Shown: positions 42,361 to 49,819 of the stretch, piece after piece
Layout of the letters: every line of letters begins with the position of its first letter
Numbering within the stretch: position 1 is the stretch's first letter
DNA from: Flavobacterium sp.
Lineage (GTDB): Bacteria > Bacteroidota > Bacteroidia > Flavobacteriales > Flavobacteriaceae
Assembly (NCBI RefSeq): GCF_004211145.1
Contig: NZ_SEBS01000003.1
Coordinates: forward strand, 62,001-126,000
Direction: 5' to 3'
DNA: 64,000 nucleotides
Notes under the pieces: generated by a model
Databases searched by the model: none
Seen by the model: only the letters and a program-made list of their open reading frames with translations
Told to the model about the DNA's origin: nothing
Program-made: the position numbers and the translations under genes

Positions 42361-44223
42361 TTATTTTCCTGACGCGGCGCGTTCCTTTGCGAGTTCCTCA
42401 CGCATCTTGCGGATTTCTTCCTGAGCTTTCTTGATGTCTTCGCGCGCGGCCTCGATATCCTTGCGGGCTTGCTCCATATCGTCTTTTTTGTAGCCTTTTG
42501 CCACGATTTCCTTATCTCGGCTCCTTTGGCTGGCTTCGATCTCCTTATGAGCGCGTTTGATTTCGGCGGCAGAACGTTTGATTTCGGCTTTTGCGCGTTC
42601 CAGTTCAGGACGGGCGGCCGCGATCGCTTTTTGGGCTTCGGCGAATGCCTGGCTTGAAATTTCGCGAAGATCTTCAGACGTAAAGACCTCGTCCCCGTTC
42701 ACACTGATGATCATGTCTTCGTTTCCGTTTTTGGAGCGCGAAAAACTTCTGATTTTAACCGGATCGATGTCGAACATTATTTTGTCGGCCTCGGCACCCG
42801 TAACTTCTTTGCCGTTGACGATGACCGTGCGTTTGTTTCCGTTGCGTGTCGCGACGACGATTTTTTGGTCGGCGACAAGAGAATCGGTGTCGAAATCAAA
42901 GTCGAAATTGAAGTTCAAGTTTTCAGTCACGTCTTCGCCCTCGTTTTCATCATCGTCTTCCGAATCATTACGTGTGAATGAAATGTGCGTTTGCGGTTTG
43001 TTCTCGTTTTTGTTGAAGATGTGAAATCTGTTTCCCGTAAAACCGATCGCGCCGTCATTTTCCTTGTAGAATCGGATTGGTTCTATGGGTTTGTCGCTCG
43101 CGAACATGGTCGTTCCTTTCTTTCCGTCGGCATCCTTGAACTCGGCCTTGATCGCGATTATTTCGCCGTTGCCGTTGCGTTTTACCTTTGAGAATTTGAG
43201 TTTGATACCGTGGTCTTTCTTGAGTTGTTCGGACTTGGCTTTGAGTTCGGCGTCCGACGTATTTTTGTCGACGACAACCTCGACGCCTTCCTGGGCCGCG
43301 ACGATCATAGGATCGATGTTGCGCTGTTGTGCGACCACTTTCACCTGAAAATAAAGCAGGAACGCGGCCAAAGCGGGCACGATCAACAAATACTTCCAGG
43401 AATTCCACTTGCTCGATTGATTTTTGTTAAGCATAACGATTCGTTTTTTGATTAATGATTGAAAAAAATGATTGGTAACCGCAACGCAACTTTCGTGCGT
43501 CGTTATTTTTAAAAGCGTGAACTGATATGACTTCAAGTCCGGGATTTTCTTCGCGGCCTCGCTATCGGCGATGAACTCGAGATTTTGCAGGATCGCTTTT
43601 TTGTAGAGCCAGGCAAACGGATTCCACCAGAACGCGATGCACATGAAACGCGCGATCAGGACGTCTAACGTGTGCTGTTGCGCGCTGTGGACTTTTTCGT
43701 GTTCGAGGATGTTTATAAGTTCATCGGTGCTGTAAAGCGATGAATTGTACACGATGTAACTGAAGTACGAAAACGGCGCGACATTTTCGGCAACGTCTAC
43801 AAATTTATAATCCAATTGGCGTTGCACGGTCTTTCCCTTTAGTAATTTCCGAAGCGAATAAAAGTCTCGTAAAAAACTAACAATCAATGCCAAAGTAATC
43901 AATGCATAAACCGATGCTGCAACCAAAAACCAATTGACTTCAAACGCTTCTGCGGCAGGCGTGACCGTCGAATAAGCAATCGAATCCAGTTCTGAAAGCG
44001 AGCCGTTGTCCCAATTCACAATCGGTTCGACAGGCGTCGGATCGACCCAGACCACTTTCCTAAAAGTAACCAAAGGCAGCAAGACCGACGTGACTAACCC
44101 GAGCAGCAAATACCAACGGTTACTCTTAAAAAACGTCTCGCGGCGCAACAACAGATAATACGCGACGAAGAACAGCGCCATGAGCGCGCCTGATTTTGCG
44201 AGATACAAGGCCAGCGTTTCCAT
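42361..44223 (-). CDS. M56 family (BlaR1-like) membrane metallopeptidase
   Basis: 620 residues. The N-terminal 290 residues are the BlaR1-type M56 domain: membrane helices (LYLAKSGALMALFFVAYYLL, YLLLGLVTSVLLPLVTF, FLVAASVYALITLALIVSFL) and the zinc motif HEKVH at 175-179, with a Glu in LEFIADSEAAK. A fourth helix (YLLIVPALAAFLLYFQVKVV) leads to about 310 residues outside, ending in charged helices (AAARPELERAKAEIKRSAAE). There is no penicillin-binding sensor domain, so it does not sense beta-lactams in the known way. It presumably cleaves or relieves the BlaI repressor whose gene abuts it (TAATG overlap). Confidence 0.92.
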   Translation of the reverse strand: METLALYLAKSGALMALFFVAYYLLLRRETFFKSNRWYLLLGLVTSVLLPLVTFRKVVWVDPTPVEPIVNWDNGSLSELDSIAYSTVTPAAEAFEVNWFLVAASVYALITLALIVSFLRDFYSLRKLLKGKTVQRQLDYKFVDVAENVAPFSYFSYIVYNSSLYSTDELINILEHEKVHSAQQHTLDVLIARFMCIAFWWNPFAWLYKKAILQNLEFIADSEAAKKIPDLKSYQFTLLKITTHESCVAVTNHFFQSLIKKRIVMLNKNQSSKWNSWKYLLIVPALAAFLLYFQVKVVAQQRNIDPMIVAAQEGVEVVVDKNTSDAELKAKSEQLKKDHGIKLKFSKVKRNGNGEIIAIKAEFKDADGKKGTTMFASDKPIEPIRFYKENDGAIGFTGNRFHIFNKNENKPQTHISFTRNDSEDDDENEGEDVTENLNFNFDFDFDTDSLVADQKIVVATRNGNKRTVIVNGKEVTGAEADKIMFDIDPVKIRSFSRSKNGNEDMIISVNGDEVFTSEDLREISSQAFAEAQKAIAAARPELERAKAEIKRSAAEIKRAHKEIEASQRSRDKEIVAKGYKKDDMEQARKDIEAAREDIKKAQEEIRKMREELAKERAASGK

Positions 44224-44585
44224 TATTTGTCGCGTTTTTCGATGGTCGCCAGGATCTCACGCAGCTCGTCGGCTGAAATTTTTTCCTCCTTCGCAAACAT
44301 CGACACCATATTCTTGTACGATGAATTGAAATAATTGTCGATCGCGGTCTTCATGAAACCCTTGCGATAATCTTCTTTTTTCACGATCGGGAAATACTGG
44401 TGCGTATTTCCGTAGGCCGTGTGCGACACATAACCTTTTTCCTCGAGGTTGCGCACGATCGTCGACAGCGTGTTGTAATGCGGCTGTTCATCGGTGATTT
44501 CGGCCATCACATCTTTCACGAATGCCTTTTCGAGCTTCCAGATGATGTGCATGATTTCTTCTTCTTTGTTGGTCAGTTTTTGCAT
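44223..44585 (-). CDS. BlaI/MecI/CopY family transcriptional repressor
   Basis: 120-residue winged-helix repressor. The N-terminal DNA-binding part is LTNKEEEIMHIIWKLEKAFV, VMAEITDEQPHYNTLSTIVR and NLEEKGYVSHTAYGNTHQYF. The C-terminal helices dimerise (GFMKTAIDNYFNSSYKNMVS). Family repressors bind short palindromes and are inactivated by cleavage triggered by their M56 partner. It is translationally coupled to the M56 gene and 48 bases after the Ntn hydrolase gene; two matching operators lie before that gene, so autoregulation of the three-gene operon is likely. Confidence 0.95.
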   Translation of the reverse strand: MQKLTNKEEEIMHIIWKLEKAFVKDVMAEITDEQPHYNTLSTIVRNLEEKGYVSHTAYGNTHQYFPIVKKEDYRKGFMKTAIDNYFNSSYKNMVSMFAKEEKISADELREILATIEKRDK

Positions 44586-44633
44586 AATTAAGTTTGAGTC
44601 GAAAGTCTAAAGACTGACGAATTTGGGTGGATA

Positions 44634-45896
44634 TTATTTTAATTTTTTGAGCATCTCTAGGCTGCGATCGTAACTTATCGGATAAGAATTCGCCGCGTCC
44701 GAACCAGCTTTGGAGTAGTAAACCAAAGCGTTTTTCTTATCGCCTCGGAGCAAATGGAGATACGCGATCATTTCATATTCGAAGTTTTTGATTTTGATGT
44801 CCGACTCAGATTCCGACAGTTCTTCAAATATCGATTCGGCAACATCGAGGCGTTCGTCAGCGTACGCTTTTAAATTGAATCCGTTTTGAAATCCGAACCA
44901 ATATTCCCAGACCTTCCCGCCTGACTGCTTGTTGTTCGCATCGCGCATCAATTGGATGGCGACGTCGAGAATTTGCGTTTTTTGTTTCGCGTCCAGCGGA
45001 TTTCGGGCGATCGACAAATAGTGTTCCTTCGCACGTTCAAATCCGATTTTGTCTATTTCGGCAAGCCACGATTCCTTTTGATACAATTCGTGGTTTTGGA
45101 CGTAACTCGAATAAGCGAAAGTAGGAGCGAAGCGGGTTGCGAGCGATTCAAGTCGATAACCGTTCGCGAGTTCGGTTTCCAGATCGATCTCGAATACATT
45201 TTCAAAATCGTGGAACAGATACACGTAAACCTTCTTGCGTTTCAAGTCGTAGATCGCCGAATATTGGGTTGACAGATTTCCCTCTTGATGCGTGGCGTTC
45301 AACACCGATTTCATCATTGGAACAGAAACTGTTTTGGCATTTGACAGCATATTTTCAGCAGTCGTATAACGGAAACAGTTGAAACCTTTTTCGAGATCGA
45401 GAATGTTGAAATTGGTATTGATCTGATAGTTGTCCTGCTTCAAAACCTTTCCACCCGGATTGATTACGATTGATTTTCCGGTCGCATCGGCCAACAAAAC
45501 TTGGGACGAATTAATGTAGTCGTGGGTTTCAAGGAGCTTCAGCGCCTCATCGACCGTTTTGCATTTGCCGATGATTTCAAAAAACAAATCGCCTGAAAAT
45601 GGGTTTTTAAATTTCATCTCCGACGTGTCAACACCGTATTGTGCCGTGTAATCGTAAAACAGCCCGAATTCGTTTATCGCCGCGGCAACCTGCAAATCGG
45701 GAGCACCGAAACAAACCGACCCAAATCGCTCTTTCGTGGCTGGGTTAAACCAAACGCGGGTAAAAGGAGTATAATCGTCTTCATTCGCAGCGGCGAAAAC
45801 CTCACCGTTTATCGCACATGAAAATATCGTACAACTATAGCCGCTTAAAGAAGTCGCCGAAAGCACAATCAAAAATATGTCGCGGATGATTTTCAT
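44634..45896 (-). CDS. Ntn-hydrolase, choloylglycine/penicillin-acylase-like superfamily
   Basis: 420 residues. A signal peptide (MKIIRDIFLIVLSATSLSGY) is followed at once by Cys22 in SCTIFSCAINGEVFAAANED. This is the pattern of linear amide hydrolases whose N-terminal Cys becomes the nucleophile after processing; conserved Asn/Asp follow in NEDDYTPFTRVWF. ADATGKSIVINPGG is a further family-like strand. The last 100 residues are helical and TPR-like (FELSESESDIKIKNFEYEM, EMIAYLHLLRGDKKNALVYY). Known relatives cleave bile-salt, penicillin or N-acyl amides; the substrate here is unknown. It is the first gene of the operon with BlaI and M56. Confidence 0.85.
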   Translation of the reverse strand: MKIIRDIFLIVLSATSLSGYSCTIFSCAINGEVFAAANEDDYTPFTRVWFNPATKERFGSVCFGAPDLQVAAAINEFGLFYDYTAQYGVDTSEMKFKNPFSGDLFFEIIGKCKTVDEALKLLETHDYINSSQVLLADATGKSIVINPGGKVLKQDNYQINTNFNILDLEKGFNCFRYTTAENMLSNAKTVSVPMMKSVLNATHQEGNLSTQYSAIYDLKRKKVYVYLFHDFENVFEIDLETELANGYRLESLATRFAPTFAYSSYVQNHELYQKESWLAEIDKIGFERAKEHYLSIARNPLDAKQKTQILDVAIQLMRDANNKQSGGKVWEYWFGFQNGFNLKAYADERLDVAESIFEELSESESDIKIKNFEYEMIAYLHLLRGDKKNALVYYSKAGSDAANSYPISYDRSLEMLKKLK

Positions 45897-45901
45897 TGAT
45901 C

Positions 45902-45946
45902 CAAACCTACAACTATATTTTTAGTTTGCAAACTATATTTTTAGTT
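45902..45946 (-). promoter_or_regulatory. Promoter with double BlaI-type operator upstream of the Ntn hydrolase operon
   Basis: On the minus strand TTTG (45932-45929), 19 bases, TAGGTTTG (45909-45902): exact consensus. Two identical 16-bp sites AACTATATTTTTAGTT lie at 45911-45926 and 45931-45946, each with AACTA/TAGTT inverted ends, 20 bp apart. The first fills the -33/-7 spacer, the second covers the upstream side of -33. The start codon is only 5 bases past the -7 box, so the mRNA would be leaderless or nearly so. BlaI is inferred as the binder from gene adjacency and site form. Confidence 0.8.
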
Positions 45947-46042
45947 ATTTAACGATTTTTTAGGAATATTTGATTGCTAAGATGTTGAAGTACAAAACAA
46001 ACGAAAGTGTAAGCAGCAAGTAGAAAAGCTACGAACTAAAAT

Positions 46043-46055
46043 AGTGCGAAGCACT
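46043..46055. repeat. GAA-loop mini-hairpin
   Basis: AGTGC-GAA-GCACT, containing the GCGAAGC core, in the 220-bp gap between the Ntn hydrolase promoter and the MFS gene end. A GTAG-AAAAG-CTAC hairpin lies just before and two CCTTCGTG octamers (the reverse of the CACGAAGG word at 22.6-23.6 kb) just after, at about 46079-46094. Confidence 0.6.
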
Positions 46056-46116
46056 TTAATGGAAAAAAAACGTCGCGCCTTCGTGCCTTCGTGGCAAAAA
46101 ATCACTTCCAAAAAAA

Positions 46117-47328
46117 CTAAACTTCCTTCCTCGTCAACTTCAACAAATAAGCTGACAACGCACAAGCGACCAACCCGAATCCCGCCATCGCCATCCAATT
46201 CGCACCATAACCAAATCCAGAAACAATCGCCATCCCGATTTTCGAATTGACCATGTGCGCCAAACTGAACATCATCGTAAATAATCCCATGTATAAACCC
46301 ATGCGTTGTTTCGGCGCGCGATTCTGGGCGAAAGCGTTCGAGAACGGGAACGCGAAGATTTCCCCGAACGATAGAAATATAATATTGAGTACGAGCAATC
46401 CTGCCCAATCGTCGGGCAACAAAACCAAAAATCCGAATACCATGCAGATCGCACCCAGCAAAAAAGGTTTGAGTTTGTCGATTTTCTTGCGTTCGCAATA
46501 ACCCACGATCGGCATTTCAAAAAGAAAGACGAGCAATCCATTGAACGTGAGCAGCAATCCGGTTTGTACTTCGGTCAGTCCGTAACGCTCGAAGTGATAG
46601 AGCGGGAGCGTGGTCAGAATCTGGAAAAATACCATCGAAACCAAAAAACTCGCGACCAGAAAAAGCAGGAATATCTTGTCTTTCATCACCGACGGAATCG
46701 GCTTTTCGTCAATTTCGTGCTGCTCCAAAACCACTTTTTTCTTTTCCTTGACGAGCAGCGCGAACAATGCTACCGAAAGAATGCACGTCGATCCGTCAAT
46801 CCAGAACAAGCCCTGGTATCCGATTCCCATGATAATAAAGCCGCCAAGCGCAGGCCCGGCCGCGAAGCCTAAATTCACCGCGAGTCGTACCAGCGTAAAG
46901 GCGCGCACGCGGTTTTCAGGTTTCGCATACGTGCCGATCGATACGAACATCGCGGGCCGGAACATGTCGGCGATGACCATGATCACGAACATGCTCGCGC
47001 ACAATTGTTCGAACGTGCGCGCGTATTGAATCACGAAAAACAGTAAACCGGTCGTGAGCATGCTTGCGACCATAATTTTATAGAATCCGATCTTGTCGCT
47101 GAGTCGTCCGCCGAGCCAGGAACCGATAGCCGAACCCAATCCGAACCAAACCATGACCGTCCCGACCTGTTCATAAGAGAATTTCAGATCCTCATACATG
47201 TATTTTGTCAGGAACGGCAACACCATCGTGCCCGCGCGGTTGATGAACGTAATGATCGTAAGGATCCAAATCTCGCGCGAGAAACCTTTGAAGTTGTTGA
47301 TGTAACGCGAGAAGGCGGTTTGGAGCAT
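46117..47328 (-). CDS. MFS transporter
   Basis: 403 residues with twelve predicted helices. The loop 2-3 signature GSWLGGRLSDKIGFYKIMV (G-x-x-x-D-x-x-G) is clear, and the second half has the weaker copy VGYCERKKIDKLKPFLLGA. Opening FSREIWILTIITFINRAGTM resembles the flavobacterial group annotated as drug or sugar efflux MFS proteins; substrate unknown. Single gene, transcribed away from the large tandem array. Confidence 0.9.
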   Translation of the reverse strand: MLQTAFSRYINNFKGFSREIWILTIITFINRAGTMVLPFLTKYMYEDLKFSYEQVGTVMVWFGLGSAIGSWLGGRLSDKIGFYKIMVASMLTTGLLFFVIQYARTFEQLCASMFVIMVIADMFRPAMFVSIGTYAKPENRVRAFTLVRLAVNLGFAAGPALGGFIIMGIGYQGLFWIDGSTCILSVALFALLVKEKKKVVLEQHEIDEKPIPSVMKDKIFLLFLVASFLVSMVFFQILTTLPLYHFERYGLTEVQTGLLLTFNGLLVFLFEMPIVGYCERKKIDKLKPFLLGAICMVFGFLVLLPDDWAGLLVLNIIFLSFGEIFAFPFSNAFAQNRAPKQRMGLYMGLFTMMFSLAHMVNSKIGMAIVSGFGYGANWMAMAGFGLVACALSAYLLKLTRKEV

Positions 47329-47337
47329 TGGGTTGAT

Positions 47338-48478
47338 TAGATGATTAGAAAATTAGATGATTAGAAAATTAGCGGATTAGCGGATTAGCGAATTAGCGAA
47401 TGTACAAATTGGAGGGACGAATCGTGTTTTAAATGGCGTAAAACTTCCGGTTGGAGGAAAAGGTGTAAATATTTGGAAGATTGAATTCGCTAATTTCTAA
47501 TTTCGAATGTACAAATTGGATGCATGAATTGTGTTTTAAACCGCGTAAAATTATAATCGAAGGGAATACGCGTAAGCGGTTGGAACAACGAATTTGCTAA
47601 TTCGCTAATTTTCCAATCCGCTAATTTTCAAACGTACAAATTGAAAGAACAAATGGCTTTTAAACCGCATAAAATCATAATCGAAGGAATAGGCGTAAAT
47701 GTTTAAAAGATCGAATTCGCTAATCCGCTAATTTTCCAATCCGCTAACTTTCAAACGTGCAAATTGAAAGAACAAATGGCTTTTAAACCGCATAAAGTCA
47801 TAATCGAAGGAATAGGCGTAAATGTTTAAAAGATCAAATTCGCTAATCCGCTAATTTTCCAATCCGCTAATTTTCAAAACGCACAAATTGAAAGAACAAA
47901 TGGCGTCTAAACCGCGTAAAATTATAATCGAAGGAATAGGCGTAAATATTTAAAAGATCGAATTCGCTAATCCGCTAATTTTCTAATCCGCTAATTTTCC
48001 AAACGTTCAAATTGAAAGAACAAACGGCGTTTTAAACCGCGTAAAATTATAATCGAAGGAATAGGCGTAAATATTTAAAAGATCGAATTCGCTAATCCGC
48101 TAATTTTCTAATCCGCTAATTTTCAAAACGTCCAAATTGAAAGAACAAACGGCGTTTTAAACCGCGTAAAATCATAATCGAAGGAATAGGCGTAAATGTT
48201 TAAAAGATCGAATTCGCTAATCCGCTAATTTTTAAAACGTTCAAATTGAAAGAACAAATGGCGTCTAAACCGCGTAAAACTATAATCGAAGGAATAGGCG
48301 TAAATGTTTAAAAGATCGAATCCGCTAATCCGCTAATTTTCCAATTCGCTAATTTTCAAACATACTTGTAAAAACGAATCGCTTTTAAACTGCGTAAAAG
48401 TTCCAATCGAAGGAATAAGCGTAAACGTTTAGAACAACGAATCCGCTAATTCGCTAATTCTCTAATTCGCTAATCCCC
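47338..48478. repeat. Nine-copy 123-bp tandem array with mirrored octamer ends
   Basis: Nine units start near 47401, 47509, 47634, 47757, 47880, 48004, 48127, 48239 and 48361, with period about 123 bp and one short unit of 112 bp. Core: CAAATTGAAAGAACAAATGG, ACCGCGTAAAATTATAATCG, AAGGAATAGGCGTAAAT, TTTAAAAGATCGAATTCG, then a spacer of CGCTAATC octamers. Central units are nearly identical; the end units are divergent. The left edge has ATTAGCGG octamers, the right edge CGCTAATT/CGCTAATC, so the array is bounded by inverted arms. There is no gene in this 1.2-kb gap. Confidence 0.93.
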
Positions 48479-48489
48479 CAATTAATACA

Positions 48490-48497
48490 TATTTTTG
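48490..48497 (+). promoter_or_regulatory. -7 promoter box (TATTTTTG) of the DUF1684 gene
   Basis: TATTTTTG matches TAnnTTTG 15 bases before the ATG at 48512, directly at the right edge of the 123-bp array, so the array would be upstream of the transcript start. Confidence 0.55.
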
Positions 48498-48511
48498 TAA
48501 AAAAAGCAACT

Positions 48512-49111
48512 ATGAAGTCGCTATCAATTTGTTTACTTTTCGTCTGCCTGAGTGGATTTTCGCAGGACAAATACGATGTCGCGGCGGCCGAAAGCTACCA
48601 GAAGCAACTCGATTCCGAATACGCCGACCCAAAGGAATCGCCTTTGCTGGACTCGGATCGCGAGCATTTCAAAGGATTGGATTTTTACGCGATCGATGCG
48701 AAATACATCGTCAATGCGAAATTTTCCCAGGTCAAGGAAGCAAGGCCGTTCGAGATGAAAACCACGGGCGCGCGACGTCCGATGTACGTGCTTTTCGGAA
48801 TCATCGAATTTTCGATCGACGGCAAACCGTTGAAATTGAACGTATATCGCAACATCGAACTTTCTAAAAAAGACGAATATAAAGATCACCTTTTCCTGCC
48901 GTTTTCTGACCTGACAAGCGGAAAGGAAAGTTACATCGGCGGGCGTTACATCGATTTGCGGGTTCCCGCGGGCGATACGATCGTCATCGATTTCAACCGA
49001 GCGTACAATCCGTATTGCGCGTACAATCCGAAATATTCGTGTCCGATCGTACCGCTTGAAAACGATTTGTCGGTCGAGATAAAAGCCGGCGTAAAAAAAT
49101 TCCACGATTGA
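48512..49111 (+). CDS. DUF1684 domain exported protein
   Basis: 199 residues with a signal peptide (LSICLLFVCLSGFSQ). DUF1684 features are visible: an early Lys-rich segment ending in SPLLDSDREHFKGLDFY, the strand PMYVLFGIIEFSIDGKPLKL, LFLPFSDLTSGKESYIGGRY with DLRVPAG, and the nearly invariant FNRAYNPYCAYNPKYSCPI. Function of the family is unknown. Its TGA stop shares one base with the ATG of the TatD gene, so the two are coupled. Confidence 0.92.
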   Translation: MKSLSICLLFVCLSGFSQDKYDVAAAESYQKQLDSEYADPKESPLLDSDREHFKGLDFYAIDAKYIVNAKFSQVKEARPFEMKTTGARRPMYVLFGIIEFSIDGKPLKLNVYRNIELSKKDEYKDHLFLPFSDLTSGKESYIGGRYIDLRVPAGDTIVIDFNRAYNPYCAYNPKYSCPIVPLENDLSVEIKAGVKKFHD

Positions 49112-49764
49112 TGAAATTCCTCAATTTACATACGCATTCGCAAACCGGAAATGCTGGGATTTTTGAACTCGTGAACCAGTATCCCGATGAGTTCGACGAT
49201 TCGGTGGATCATTTTTCGATCGGAATTCATCCGTGGCGCGTCGACGAGAACCGGCTCGAATCCGATCTGAAGTTTCTCGAAGCGAAATTGTCTGACGAGA
49301 AGTGTCTGGCGGTCGGCGAATGTGGTTTGGACAAACGCATCGAAACGCCCGAAGCATTGCAGCTTGAAGTTTTCGAACTTCAATTGTTGCTAGCCGAGAA
49401 ATACAAAAAGCCCGTGATCATCCATTGCGTCGCGGCGTATCAGGAAGTGATCGATGTGAAAAAGCGCATGAAAATCTCAGTTCCGATGGTCATTCACGGT
49501 TTTTCAAAAAACGCCCAGGTGGCGAAATCCTTGGTCGACAACGGGTTCTACTTGTCGTTCGGGAAATGGTTGCTCCGGAATCCCGAACTGGAAACCGTGT
49601 TTCAAAGTGTACCCGACGATCGATTTTTTCTGGAAACCGATACGGCCGAGGAAAGTATTTTACAGGTTTATGAACTCGCCGCGAAATACAAGGATTTGAG
49701 TTTGGACAAACTGAAAATCTTGGTAACCAATAACTTTGAAAGAGTTTTTAATTTAAAAGTTTAA
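49111..49764 (+). CDS. TatD family metal-dependent hydrolase
   Basis: 217 residues from ATG 49111. TIM-barrel amidohydrolase: metal ligands HTH at residues 7-9, Glu in AVGECGLDKR, His in PVIIHCVAAYQ and VIHGFSKNAQ, Asp in FLETDTAEES. Typical TatD proteins are about 260 residues; this is a short flavobacterial form lacking part of the N-terminal loop region but with all ligands. TatD enzymes act as 3'-5' DNA exonucleases in repair. Coupled to DUF1684 upstream. Confidence 0.9.
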   Translation: MKFLNLHTHSQTGNAGIFELVNQYPDEFDDSVDHFSIGIHPWRVDENRLESDLKFLEAKLSDEKCLAVGECGLDKRIETPEALQLEVFELQLLLAEKYKKPVIIHCVAAYQEVIDVKKRMKISVPMVIHGFSKNAQVAKSLVDNGFYLSFGKWLLRNPELETVFQSVPDDRFFLETDTAEESILQVYELAAKYKDLSLDKLKILVTNNFERVFNLKV

Positions 49765-49806
49765 GGTTTAACGTTTTGCGTGGTTAAACTTTAAACCCTA
49801 AACAAA
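49759..49806. repeat. Small mirrored heptamer element
   Basis: GTTTAAGGTTTAACG is mirrored by GGTTAAACTTTAAACCCTAAAC around a short TTTTGCG loop, in the 55-bp gap before the TcdA gene. Shares the CCCTAAA word with 13.9 kb. Confidence 0.65.
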
Positions 49807-49819
49807 AACAGCAAAAAAA

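Noticed and set aside
42361-45896. Beta-lactam resistance module
   Set aside because: The M56 protein lacks a penicillin-binding sensor and no beta-lactamase is present; the Ntn hydrolase could in principle act on penicillins but nothing in the sequence shows it.
47640-48320. Conserved 17-codon ORF (MAFKPHKIIIEGIGVNV type) in four of the nine array units
   Set aside because: Differences between copies are mostly amino-acid changing, two central copies lose the ATG and shift frame, and the edge copies lack it; it follows from DNA conservation rather than coding selection.
47338-48478. CRISPR-like array
   Set aside because: The repeats are regular, but the segments between cores are themselves repeated octamers rather than unique spacers, the unit is 123 bp, and no cas genes are nearby.
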